Shown piece by piece: positions 1 through 10,858 of a stretch of 64,000 nt of DNA (position 1 is the stretch's first letter; the number at the start of each line of letters is the position of its first letter). Under the pieces are notes generated by a model. It was not told the DNA's origin. It ran no database searches and saw only the letters and a program-made list of their open reading frames with translations. The stretch is from positions 16,667,264-16,731,263 of the forward strand of contig JACGWO010000005.1 in assembly GCA_034509735.1 (NCBI GenBank), in the 5' to 3' direction. Origin of the DNA: Sesamum alatum (Eukaryota; Streptophyta; Magnoliopsida; Lamiales; Pedaliaceae). The translations under genes were made by a program, and so were the position numbers.

Positions 1-1662
1 TTTGGGAATTAGACTTAAGGAGGTGAACCATAAATGGTTGCAAAATTAAACCTGTTTCGATAGGTATCGAAAAGGCCGTGTATTTAGTGGGAGCTCTTGA
101 GCATCCAAGTTGAGAATAGGAATTCTAAATGAAACGTTTCCTGTAAAGGCCAAGTATGACGGTCTCTGATAAAGGGAACGATCGAATCTCGTTGGACGAA
201 GATCGATCGAAGTTTCGCCCAATTACCTTAGCCCATGTAGACGTAGACTCCAAATTGCCAACGTAAGGAACGTAGCACTTTGCTAGGAGTCACGCACAAG
301 GAGCCATGGTTTGGCAAGCCTATGTCCCGACAAAGTCCTTGAGCATGCAGAAGGATCCTACATACGTCAAGGAACTAGTGGGAGACAAATTAGACTCGGT
401 GTCTAATTTGTACAAGTTTACGACAGAATAATACTAACGTTTCTTAGAATCGCATTTCTTAAATTGATCATATTCCAAGTCCCCTTAAGAACGAACCCGA
501 ATGTCGTAAGAGGTACGAGTGATCGGGATATGTTCGGTCAAATTTGGATAGTAATCCAAATGACCTGCAGAACGTGATGTTGGACATCGTAGTAGGATTT
601 ATGGAGAGGAGCCATAGAATCCGCTAGGAAATTCAAACAAGGTTTGAAACACCGCATAACTGGAATATTCGTTTTGACGAGCTCATACGGAGCATGACTC
701 GGTCTTAAACGACGTAGGTGATCAGTGGGAGTAGAAATGGCGTTCCAAGTGTTTAAGTGTGTAATGTCTTGTTTCATGGATGAATTCAAAGCATTAGGAA
801 TCACTAAAACACAAACCGTAACTCACGAAAATTCTCCATGACATTTTAGGGATCCCACATACATTTCATGAATTGAGCTTTTCAAAGACTCAGTCATGGT
901 GGACTGATGAGAAAAACACATATATGTAGAGGGACAAGTTGTTCGAGACTCAGTCATAGTAAGACTGATGAGAAAACTTGGATACTATGCATAAAGCATC
1001 AAGCCATTCAAGACTTAGTCACGGTGGACTAATGAGAAGGCTTGGATGTTGAGTATCCCCTACGTCTTAACCTAGGCAAACATATGATATGTTTACTCGG
1101 TGCATAGGAACCGATGTTGAGAGTGCTTCTAGCATGGCTCAACATAAATCGGTAATGCACTGAGGGGTTGAAGACAGCAATCAAGAACGATCCTTAGTAC
1201 CTGAATAAGGACTAAAGATGTGTTCATGATGCACCGTCTGTTGAAAGTTGCTTTGGAAGGCTAAAGCGATACTAGCTTCCAGAGCATAAGTGAAAACCAG
1301 TTAGTCTCAAAGGTATGCACAGTCAGGCCCAATGACGAGTGCATCGGATAGTGGTCACTGATGAAGACCGCGTCCATAGGATGGACGTGGCGCCTAGCAC
1401 GACCAAGCCATGTTTGCCTATATGGCAGGCAACTTGGCTATGGGAGTATTGGCACGAGATCTCATCACAAGATCCACGAAAATATTCTTAGACAACCACC
1501 ATCTCTAGGAGGTAATGGTGGATAGAGGTAACACGGTTAGACCGTATTGCTTCGCAAGGAAATATAAGCGGACTCACAATACCTTAGTCGGTATCGTAGA
1601 TTACTCATACTCAGAGGATTCTGAATAAAGTGGGTAATTGACTTATTGGTCAAGTGGGAGAT
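1..1662 (+). mobile_element. Copia-derived non-autonomous element: 3' part of decayed internal region
   Basis: This is the end of the internal region of a forward element whose start lies left of the window. It matches 35008-36667 of the complete element at 28877-38438 almost base for base. It corresponds to the integrase, RT and RNase H part of a Ty1/copia pol, but no long sense reading frame survives, so it encodes no enzyme. A purine-rich tract (1652-1662) directly precedes the LTR. An 88-codon antisense frame at 538-804 has a partner at 4120-4386 only because the two regions are inverted copies. The element appears to be inserted in the reverse element that resumes at 3994. I am confident of the element type and less so of its full extent. 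Confidence 0.8.
884..1041 (+). repeat. Three hairpin-forming repeats in the decayed RT region
   Basis: Three copies of a motif of about 32 bp start near 884, 944 and 1009. Each has a CAGTC-type arm, a loop of about 6 bases and a GACTG-type arm, followed by ATGAGAA. The third copy aligns with the segment after the RT core of the intact relatives, so the others look like local duplications of it. The same array is at 35883-36042. Confidence 0.6.
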
Positions 1663-2588
1663 TGTTAGAATAGGTGACCAGAAAGTCAATGGTATTGGCT
1701 GTTTTGAGAACCATTCGTCAATCTGTGAACAAGTAATATTATGTTAATGAATGTAGTAAGGATTCATAGGCATGAGTTTGTTGTACTTACTGCCAGCATC
1801 GTTACGATGTCACAACAAACGCCCACAGATTGAAATAACATTTCGGGAAATTGGAACTACGCTTGGAGGTAGGTTCATGAAATCAGTTTCACCGAATCAG
1901 TCTGAAATACTCCAAGTCAAAGGAATCTCGAGACAGGGCATCGAGAATCCATTTCAGACCTGCACTAAGCATCTGTTGTCGTGTTTCATCGACGGGTGAC
2001 GAGGATCGTCTAAGCAGTGTTAGTGGGTCGGCCTGCTGGGGAGCGGCCGACTGAGGTGACTCGCGGGAATCGTCATATAGAAGCTACTCGGGCTTGCTCG
2101 GTATGACTCGTATTCCCGGTTCCGATAGTACGGGATTAGTCCTCGGACTTGAGGATCACGGCAGTCCCCTACATACTAAGGCTGTATCTTGGATCTGGTG
2201 AAATTTGACCGATTATATCACATGGTCATCATAAGCCTCGTCCAGTGCAGTCGGAGTATGTAAGAACGGTGAATTCCAAGATAGGATCTGTCCCCTGTCA
2301 GAGGATATGACAGCAAGATCTCCTATGCGCTCGGAGATGGTTTAGACTCACAAAGTCTATGGCCATAGCACTTGATGTAGTGGGAAAGGATTTCCTACGT
2401 CGAGTTAAACCTATCTCGAGCATTATGCATAGTTGCCTAGTCAACGATGGGAACCGACCCCTAGACTAAAGGCCGGGAGACAGGGGACAGTAGGACCGTA
2501 CCCGTACGCATCGAGCGTCGGAAGGACCGCACCTGCGTATAACTCGGAGCCTAAATGTTCACACTATAAATTCACCTAGTCTCTAGTG

Positions 2589-2628
2589 CCATGGACCGTT
2601 GCTAGATGGCCACCCATGGTAACGGACT
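2589..2628 (+). promoter_or_regulatory. Conserved palindromic LTR box
   Basis: About 40 bp containing two CCATGG sites and CCGTT/AACGG arms. The same box, in one orientation or the other, is in every copia LTR of this window, including families whose surrounding LTR has diverged strongly. Its function is unknown. Conservation in the U3 part would suit a regulatory or packaging role, but that is inference. Confidence 0.6.
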
Positions 2629-2897
2629 ACTTTAGTTATGAAATAACGAAAAGTAGGTCCAAGTCTAGCTGAAAGGTGAACCTAAAGAGTCACACCCGCT
2701 ACACCAAATGAAAGGGAATTAATTTGGAATTAATTCCGGGAGAAGGTTCAATTTAATGGAATTAAATTATACTTCTTGGAGATACAAGCCTCGATGTATT
2801 ATTTGGAATAATCGGGCTTGAATTCATAAATTAGATTTATGAATTTTACAAAGCATGGGCTTTCCTTTTAATTAGATTAAAAGGGTGAATTAATTAA

Positions 2898-3245
2898 TTA
2901 ATGGGCTTGGTATTAAATAGGATTTAATATAAAGTCCATGGACTATTTAATTTGGAATTAAATAAAGTCCATTCCATTAATTAATTAATGGGCTTAGTAT
3001 ATTAAATAGGATTTAATATAAAGTCCATGGGACTATTTAATTTAGAATTAAATAATCCCATTCTATGGAATTAATTAATGGGCTTGGTATTAAATAGGAT
3101 TTAATATAAAGTCCATGGACTATTTAATTTGGAATTAAATAAAGTCCATTCCATTAATTAATTAATGGGTTTAGTATATTAAATAGGATTTTTAATATAA
3201 AGTCCATGGGATTATTTAATTTAGAATTAAATAAAGCCCATTCCA
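2898..3245 (+). repeat. LTR tandem repeat, four AT-rich units
   Basis: Four units of about 85-95 bp, each starting GGGCTTGGTATTAAATAGG or a close variant and containing AAAGTCCATGG. Units 1 and 3 resemble each other, as do 2 and 4, so the array looks like a duplicated dimer. The LTRs at 28877 and 36668 also have four units; those at 61881 and 8635 have three. Confidence 0.8.
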
Positions 3246-3418
3246 TAAAGCCCATCAAAATGGATGGACAAGATTTGATCTAGAGAATGATGAGATGAAT
3301 GGCCATGATTAATTTGACTTAATCAAAGCCTAATTTGACTAGGATTTGACTAGGTCAAAATCCTAGTCAAAGTGTGTCTCTTTGGAAGAGTTTGAGAAGG
3401 AATAGGAATTCCATCTTC

Positions 3419-3426
3419 TATAAATA
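3419..3426 (+). promoter_or_regulatory. TATA box of family A LTR
   Basis: TATAAATA lies about 570 bp before the LTR end and after the tandem repeats. The same octamer is in the other family A LTRs at 30627, 37869 and 63523, and in reverse at 9198-9205. This is the expected promoter position at the U3/R boundary. The start of transcription cannot be read from sequence alone. Confidence 0.6.
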
Positions 3427-5559
3427 CTTAAAAACACACACTTACACCCACTATTCTCTACAACTCTCATCTCTCAATTTCCTCTCAAAAAATTCATCCA
3501 TGCCCTTTTTCTTAATCTCCAAGAATTATACTTTGTTCTTCTTGGTTTTATTCAAGTTAAGAACATAAGAGACATTGATTACGTTAATTCATAGCGTGTA
3601 TCGATGTCTCTTCTCCCCAAATTATTTCTTGCTAGCACAAGGGTTGTTTGCTTTCCGGTGGAGCGAGTGAGATGATTTAGAGGGTCTCTTCTTTGAGATC
3701 TTGGTGCAAAACGGGGAACAATGCGTGTAACCGAAAGGAAGACAAAACTACAACCGGGTAGGTTCTTTAATTTCGTTTTTTTCGGTTTCAATTCTATGGC
3801 CTCCATGTTGTGTTTTTTTTGAACATGAGATACACCGAACGCCCGGGAGAATCAAGGGCACACCCCTTGATTCGTTTATGTACGTTATGCATGATTTAAA
3901 TTCCATTTAATTATGCTTTGTAATTTTTATTACGCACTATTTCGCGCTTCCGCTATTCGCGTTAATCTCCCGGACGGTCCACACTTTCTTTCATTACATA
4001 TATGAGTTTTTCTCATCAGTCCACCATGACTGAGTCTTTGAAAAGCTCAATTCATGATATGTATGTGGGAAACCCTAAAATGTCATGGAGAATTTTCGTG
4101 AGTTACAGTTTGTGTTTTAGTGATTCCTAATGCCTTGAATTCATCCATGAATCAAGATATTACACACTTAAACACTTGGAACGCCATTTCTACTGCCACT
4201 GATCATCAACGTTGTTTAAGACCGAGTCATGCTCCGTATGAGCTCGTCAAAACGAATATTCCAGTTATGCGGTGTTTCAAACCTTGTTTGAATTTCCTAG
4301 TGGATTCTATGGCTCCTCTCCATAAATCCTACTACGATGTCCAACATCACGTTCCGCAGGTTATTTGGATTACTATCCAAATTTGACCGAACATATCCCG
4401 ATCACTCGTACCTCTTACGACATTCGGGTTCGTTCTTAAGGGGACTTGGAATATAATCAATTTAAGTAAGAAATGCAATTATAAGCAACGTTTAGAATTA
4501 TTCTGTCGTAAACCTACACAAACCAGACACCGAGTCTAATTTGTCTCCCACTAGTCCCTTGACGTATGTAGGATCCTTCTACATGCTCAAGGACTTTGTC
4601 GGGACATAGGCTTGCCAAACCATGGCTCCTTGTCCGTGACTGCTAGCAAAGTGCCATGTTCCTTACGTTGGCAATTTTGAGTCTACGTCTACACGGGCTA
4701 AGGTAATTGGGCGAAACTTCGATCGATCTTCGTCTAACGAGATTCGATCGTTCCCTTTATCAGAGACCGTCATACTTGGCCTTTACAGGAATTTCATTGA
4801 GAATTTCATTCTCAACTTGGATGCTCAAGAGCTCCCACTAAATACACGGCCTTTTCGATCCTATCGAAACAGGTTTAATTTTGCAACCATTTATGGTTCA
4901 CCTCCTTAAGTCTAATTCCCAAACCTCCTATGGGACCTTTAGACTTTTGAACCCTCTCATGGTCTTGTGTATTAGTAACCTATAGTTGTCTTATTGGCTC
5001 CCTTCTAATAGACTATTTGGCAAGCCTACTTTGTCCAACAAAGAGCTTTCGGACTTTCTTCTTCATAAAAGACTTTTAAATTTAGTCAATTCGAATCATC
5101 TATTTCTAGATTCATCGAACTTTCCAATTAACTTATCTTTTAATTAGAAGAAACGTCCTAGCTGTTGTAGATGCCAAATCTGTAAGTTGGTCTTGATTAA
5201 TCAATTTAGATAATTTGATTTTTGAGTATCCATAAATCTTTTATGGGATGGTGTTCTAGAAATTTACGTGTAACTGCTAGCAAACATGAATCAATATTCA
5301 ATAATTTTGTTTGATCAAATATGTATGTAATAAAACCTTTGTCCAACAAAGAGACATACTTTTGATCATGCTAGGTTACGTAATTCCTATTTTATCCTAA
5401 CATGATCACGATTATAGGCCTAACAAGTCTCTAGTCCTTTTCATCAATGGACCTTGCCATTGTTGAATCCTAGAACTGTTCTTGGCTTTTAAGTCTTCAT
5501 TCACTTTCTGCAAACCACCCGCAGATTAGTGATAGGAACGGTATCAAATACCAAAAAGT

Positions 5560-6385
5560 GATCATGTCAATACTCAATATCAAATTTTACCTACATTGGA
5601 GAGAGGTTTAGATTACTCCCCTTTCCAATGGCCCTCTTTACAACAGTAAATGCTTACGTTCTTAGAATCTATGAACTTGACTGCTGAACCTTTTGCTCTT
5701 TCATTTACCTCCACCTTGTGTTGTAAAAGAACAACACTTCAATAGTTGATGTTACCTTACCCTTCTTCCTCTTTTGGCGTCTGGCACCCTTGCCTTTCGC
5801 TATGGAGGTTGAAGCCTCTCCTACTAGTACCGACGGCGCAGATTTTGCAATCATTGCTTTGTACTAGACCAACATAATTACCAACCTATGAAGATTTTTT
5901 CTAAGCTCATTCATGTTGATAATTAATGGTTCGTAGGAGGGAGGAAGTGACTGAAGGATCATGTCAATGTACGTCTCTATTTCAAGACTGGCGTGGAGAT
6001 CTTTTGAGCTTCTCCCCTAGGGATTGCATCATCACTCCATGTTCTTTGTACAGACATCCCTTCAGTCATCTTAGCTTCAAAAAATGCCTTCGTTGCATTT
6101 TACCCCACATGCTGGTCCAAGACCATATAGACATGATGCAAACGAAGCATAGTTTGAGCCAACATCATTATATCTTACTTGCCGGTGGTCATCCTTCAAC
6201 TTTTGAACGCCAAGCGTTGCCTTAGTTGTCGACCCTTTCGGCAAGGGCTGAGAAACGTCCTCATTCCGGTATGTGAGTTAAGGTTCTGGAAATCTAAGAC
6301 CATCTTAAGATTTCGCAGTCAATTCGTGTAATTGGTTCCCTTTTAATAAGCCTCTTAGTGATGTGTTTGGTGGATTCTTAGACAT
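5560..6385 (-). pseudogene. gag relic of reverse family A element
   Basis: The ATG (complement at 6383-6385) begins the same Met-Ser-Lys-Asn start as the gag frames at 59140 and 42596. The reading frame is broken by indels within about 30 codons. Near 5618-5660 the complement retains a zinc-knuckle remnant (Cys, Gly-His and Trp-Lys positions recognisable), with the first Cys codon changed to Ser as in the copy at 34257. In an intact element Gag forms the virus-like particle; this copy could not make one. Confidence 0.7.
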
Positions 6386-8621
6386 TCACAACATATATGA
6401 AACAGAAAATAATAAGCAGAATGAAGTAATATTTTGGTTAAGTCTCGGTCTTTAGTCCTTAACCTCTCCCACTATTTCTACGAAAACACGGCACTCTCAA
6501 ACGTTGTTTTCGGGAAATTCTTTCCTAGTGGGCTCGGGATCCACAACGATCTCCTCCATACCCCGCTTTTACGATTCGCATGGGAAAAGAACCCGTGGGA
6601 GGTATTCCATACCATTCTCGTTCCACGAGATTTCCAAGATAATTGCCTCACCCTTTCACGTGATCCCGAGGACTCCAAGTGAATCACGTTATTCGGGCGT
6701 TAGACCCGACCCAATCAACCAATTCATAGACTCACTGCTACCTCCACGACTCGTGAGACAGGCAACAGCAGTCTACTCATCGTTCATGATAAAGTGCAGC
6801 TTCTTTTAAGCACGATAGTCGTGCCACGACTCGTGAGACCACGCTATCGACCTAAAAGATCTTCCTCACTTTTGCCATGGTTGGAAGGCTTGGACAGACT
6901 CCCAGAGTTCTAGTCCATTTATTAAGGGTCTATATTTAACTTGGTTTAACCAAGTGAGAGTTTTGATAGAACGAGACCTCATTACTATTAAGTATTGCAT
7001 TGCATGCGTTATGGCAGAAATATTCTAAGCGTGAATGTAACCATACATAAAGCATATAGAATAATCATAAGCATATAATACGCATCGCATGCAAAATAAA
7101 GCCTAGCACGCCCCTGTAGGATGATCACAAGCCCAAACCTATGCGACCCACTGAGCCCGCAGTGGATCTATGGTCAATCTAAGGGTAGGCCCTACGCTAT
7201 TACAAGATTTAATAACCCATTACATGCAATGGGCCTTGTAAGCCCTTTTTATCTTCTTGGGCTCTCCATCGTGGGCCTACACCGGGCTTCTTGTCCAAGG
7301 ATCCTCCGTGGGCCATCTGATGGCAACCTCCATGGGCCTCCAACACCTTGGGCTTGTCTTCTCTTGCTGCTTTTATTTGCAAAAAAAAAATAAAACCTCA
7401 CCACTAATTCTACTCTCATTACATCATAAAATAAGAAACCCCAATTAAACATTTGGGGGGAGTACATTAGGAGGGAGAGAGAAAGCCTTATTATTCCAAG
7501 GCAACTAGAAGAGAGACAGAGAGGAAAATAAAGAGGCACACAGGCCAGAACCCAACAAATAAATGTAAATAAACCATACATGCCGTCTAGGGGCTTTATG
7601 ATCATCCTTTGTCAAATCAATTAACACAAATAGTACAAATGCATATCCCACGTAAAATATGCTATACCAACATCCATGATAATCCATACCATAAAATAAA
7701 TGCAGAAACTACATGTAAAATATTCACACCAAACATTGGATAATAGTGCAACCTATGCACAACGATTTTTGTTGGAAAAACCTTTTCCATAATTAACAAG
7801 GCAATATTAATTCTATGAAATATCAAATCTCAACCAAAATTAAAATGCCCCAAGTTAATTAATTCAGAAAAAATTCCAAGAATTATACAGAAAAATCAAA
7901 TTTTCTGAAAACACAAAAACCAACAATTCAAGAATATGCTCATATATTCAAGAATCCCAAATTCCAACATTTGTGCAATATTAATACATGTTAAGATCTA
8001 CTCATGCTCAAACCATAAAATAACCATGATGTCCAACATCATAAAAAGCAGAAATTATTGCGAAATTTCACATATGAATTTTGATCATTGGTGCAACCAT
8101 TGCAAAAACTAAATCCTGTTAGGAAACCCTTTCCTCATCAACCAAACAATATTTATTTTAGGAAATTCCAAATCTCAAAAAATAAATATTCTAAGTCAAC
8201 AGGTTCAGAATAATGCAGAAAATATCATAAAAAAAAATTCAGTAAAAACAGTTTTGAAAAACGAGCCAAAAACGGGAGAGAAACGGAAAACAGCACAGCC
8301 GGCCGGCCAGGCGCGCGCGCGCGCAGTCTCCTCTGCCTGCGCGCACAGCGCGCGCGCCCAGCACATGCCGTGCGCGCGCGCAGGCACCCATGCCGTTTTT
8401 TACTCTTTTTCGACTTTTTCATGTTATTTTCTGAACCACAAGATAAATACAAACCTAGAACATGTATTAACACATTTAAGAAAACCAAGATCCAAAATCC
8501 CATGCAAAATTAAACGCCAATAAATATCTACGATAAACATGCTATAAACGTAAATTAAAACACGTTTATCATGCTTAAACGCACATAGCACATAGAATTC
8601 TAGGCCTATACACTAAACCGG
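6383..8621 (-). other. Long structured leader of reverse family A element
   Basis: About 2.2 kb of non-coding leader lies between primer site and gag. It has two copies of the palindromic motif CACGACTCGTGAGAC (6744-6760 and 6818-6840) and a second inverted motif around CTCGTTCCACGAG near 6616-6636. The same landmarks, in the same order, are in the leaders at 31210-33519, 42597-44568 and 56840-59139. Reading frames on both strands here are not conserved as genes. A role in RNA dimerisation or packaging is plausible but inferred. Confidence 0.65.
8289..8400 (-). repeat. GC-rich CGCG tract in leader
   Basis: About 110 bp of alternating GC-rich sequence (GCGCGCGC runs, CCGGCCGG) sits in otherwise AT-rich DNA. 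It occupies the same leader position as the longer tracts at 31436-31620, 44098-44310 and 57040-57605, so it is a length-variable part of these elements rather than an inserted gene. Confidence 0.75.
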
Positions 8622-8633
8622 GCTCTGATACCA
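8622..8633 (-). promoter_or_regulatory. Primer-binding site (initiator Met-tRNA type)
   Basis: The complement reads TGGTATCAGAGC, the usual plant copia primer site complementary to the 3' end of initiator methionine tRNA. It is one base from the LTR end at 8635. This fixes the element's orientation and the LTR boundary. Confidence 0.9.
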
Positions 8634-8634
8634 C

Positions 8635-10858
8635 TGAAAGATTGTGTGGATCGGCCCGGGAGATTAACGCGTATAGCGGAAGCGCGAAAGAATGCGTAAT
8701 AAAATTACAAAGCATAATTAAATGGAATTTAAATCATGCATAACATACATAAACGAATCAAGGGGTGTGCCCTTGATTCTCCCGGCCGTTCGGTGTATCT
8801 CATGTTCAATAAAACACAACATGGAGGCCATAGAATTAGAACCGAAAAACATAATTAAAGAACCTACCCGGTTGTAGTTTTGTCTTCGTTTCGGCTACAT
8901 GCATTGTTCCCCGTTTTTGCACCAAGATCTCAAAGAAGAGACCCTCTAAATCATCTCAACTCGCTCCACCGGAAAGCAAACAACCCTTGTGCTAGCAAGA
9001 AATTATTTGGGGAGAAGAGACATCGATACACGCTGTGAATTAACGCAATCAATGTCTCTTATGTTCTTAACTTGAATTAATCAAGAAGAACAAAGTAGTA
9101 TTCTTGGAGATTAAAGAAAGGGGATGGACGAAACTTGAGAGGAAATTGAGAGATGAGAGTTGTAGAGAATACTAGGTGTGAGTGTGTGTTTTTTGAGTAT
9201 TTATAGAAGATGGAATTTCCTATTCCTTCTCAAACTCTTCCAAAGAGACACACTTTGACTAGGATTTTGACCTAGTCAAATCCTAGTCAAATTAGGTTTT
9301 GATTAAGTCAAATTAATCATGGCCCTTCATCTCATCATTCTCTAGATCAAATCTTGTCCATCCATTTTGATGGGCTTTATGGAATGGGCCTATTTAATTC
9401 TAAATTAAATATTCCCATGGACTTTATATTAAATCATATTTAATATACTAAGCCCATTAATTAATTAATGGAAAGGACTTATTTATTCTAAATTAAATAG
9501 TCCCATGGAGGATTTAATATACCAAGCCCATTAATTAATTCCATAGAATGGGATTATTTAATTCTAAATTAAATAGTCCCATGGACTTTATATTAAATCC
9601 TATTTAATATACCAAGCCCACTAATTAATTAATTCACCCTTTTAAACTAATTAAAAGGAAAGCCCATGCTTTATAAAATTCATAAATCTAATTTATGAAC
9701 TTAAGCCCGATTATTCCAAATAATTCATCGAGGCTTCAATTTCCAAGAAGTATAATTTAATTCCATTAAATTAAACCTTCTCCCGGAATTAATAACAAAT
9801 TGATTCCCTTTCATTTGGTGTAGCGGGTGTGACTCTTTAGGTTCACCTTTCAGCTAGACTTGGACCTACTTTTTGTTATTTCATAACCAAAGTAGTTTGT
9901 TACCATGGGTGGCCATCTAGCAACGGTCCATGGCACTAGAGACTAGGTGAATTCATGGTGTGAACATTTAGGCTCCGAGTTATACGCAGGTGCGGTCCTA
10001 CCGACGCTCGATACGTACGGGTATGGTCATACTGTCGCCTGTCTCCCGGCCTTTAGTCTAGGGGTCGGTTCCCATCCTTGACTAGGCAACTATGCATAAT
10101 GCTCGAGATAGGTTTAACTCGACGTAGGAAATCCTTTCCCACTACATCAAGTGCTATGGCCGTAGACTTTGTGAGTCTAAACCATCTCCGAGCGCATAGG
10201 AGATCTTTCTGTCATATCCTTTGACATGGGACAGATCCTATCTTGGAATTCACCGTTCTTACATACTCCGACTGCACTGGACGAGGCTTATGATGACCAT
10301 GTGATATAATCGGTCAAATTTCACCAGATCCAAGATACAGCCTTAGTATGTAGGGGACTATCGTGAACCTCAAGTCCGAGGACTAATCCCGTACTATCGG
10401 AACCGGGAATACGAGTCATACCGACCAAGCCCGAGTAGCTTCCATATGACGATTCCCGCGAGTCACCTCAGTCGGCCGCTCCTCAGCAGGCCGACCCACT
10501 AACACTGCTTAGACGATCCTCATCACCCGTTTATGAAACACGACAGCAGATGCTTAGGCAAGTCTGAAATGGATTCTCGATGCCCTATCTCGAGATTCCT
10601 TTGACTTGGAGTATTTCAGACTGATTCGGTGAAACTGATTTCATGAACCTACCTCCAAGCGTAGTTCCAATTTTCCGAAATGTTATTTCAGTCTGTGCGC
10701 ATTTGTTGTGACATCATAACGATGCAAGCAGTAAGTACAACAAACTCATGCCTACGAATCCTTACTACATTCATTAACATAATATTACTTGTTCACAGAT
10801 TGACGAATGGTTCTCAGAACAGCCAATACCATTGACTTTCTGGTCACCTATTCTAACA
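8635..10858 (-). mobile_element. Copia LTR, family A, 5' LTR of reverse element (2224 bp)
   Basis: Read in reverse it starts TGTTAGAATAGGTGACC at 10858 and ends CTTTCA at 8635, next to the primer site. It carries the shared LTR box near 9898-9938, three tandem-repeat units (about 9378-9640) and a TATA box complement at 9198-9205. Immediately right of 10858 a piece of LTR sequence (GCCAATACCATTGA) is repeated: it also occurs 30 bp inside the LTR at 10829-10842. The host sequence then resumes as another LTR. Confidence 0.88.

Larger units (their letters stand above)
1663..3993 (+). mobile_element. Copia LTR, family A, 3' LTR (2331 bp)
   Basis: The LTR starts TGTTAGAATAGGTGACC right after the purine tract and ends CTTTCA at 3993. 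The start and end match the 5' LTR at 28877-31196, whose end is fixed by the adjacent primer-binding site. The shared LTR box is at about 2589-2628, a tandem repeat at about 2898-3245, and a TATA box at 3419-3426. The next bases, TTACA, are the likely target duplication: the sequence after them is the reverse internal region of another copy. The left duplication is outside the window. Confidence 0.88.
3994..8634 (-). mobile_element. Copia-derived non-autonomous element, reverse: internal region
   Basis: This is the reverse complement of the family A internal region, read right to left: primer site (8622-8633), GC-rich tract (8289-8400), long leader, gag relic from about 6385, zinc-knuckle relic near 5618-5660, then decayed IN and RT sequence down to 3994. 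It stops where the forward element ending at 3993 is inserted, so its own 3' LTR lies left of the window. No sense frame encodes a usable protein. Its layout matches 31197-35940, including the decay of the coding parts. Confidence 0.82.

Noticed and set aside
538..804. 88-codon minus-strand frame with a close partner at 4120-4386
   Set aside because: The two are inverted copies of decayed RT sequence, read antisense. A single extra base breaks the frame in the copy near 35740, so there is no sign of selection.
899..975. CTGATGAGAAA sequences resembling the core of a hammerhead ribozyme, repeated in the decayed RT region
   Set aside because: The stem that must separate CTGATGA from GAAA is absent, and the same letters occur in the coding RT sequence of relatives (Thr-Asp-Glu-Glu). 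The likeness looks accidental.
3374..3568. Short plus-strand frame beginning MSLWKSLRRN after the TATA region, also at 30582, 37824 and 63478
   Set aside because: Its start codon lies upstream of the TATA box, and its C-terminal half differs by frameshifts among copies. Repetition is explained by LTR identity.
7121..7605. Leader frames of 60-118 codons on both strands
   Set aside because: They lie in the non-coding leader, are not kept in the diverged leaders at 42597 and 56840, and have no recognisable family.
8205..8523. Frames spanning the smaller GC-rich tract at 8289-8400
   Set aside because: Same compositional effect as in the larger tracts; no counterpart frame is kept in the matching region at 31436-31620.
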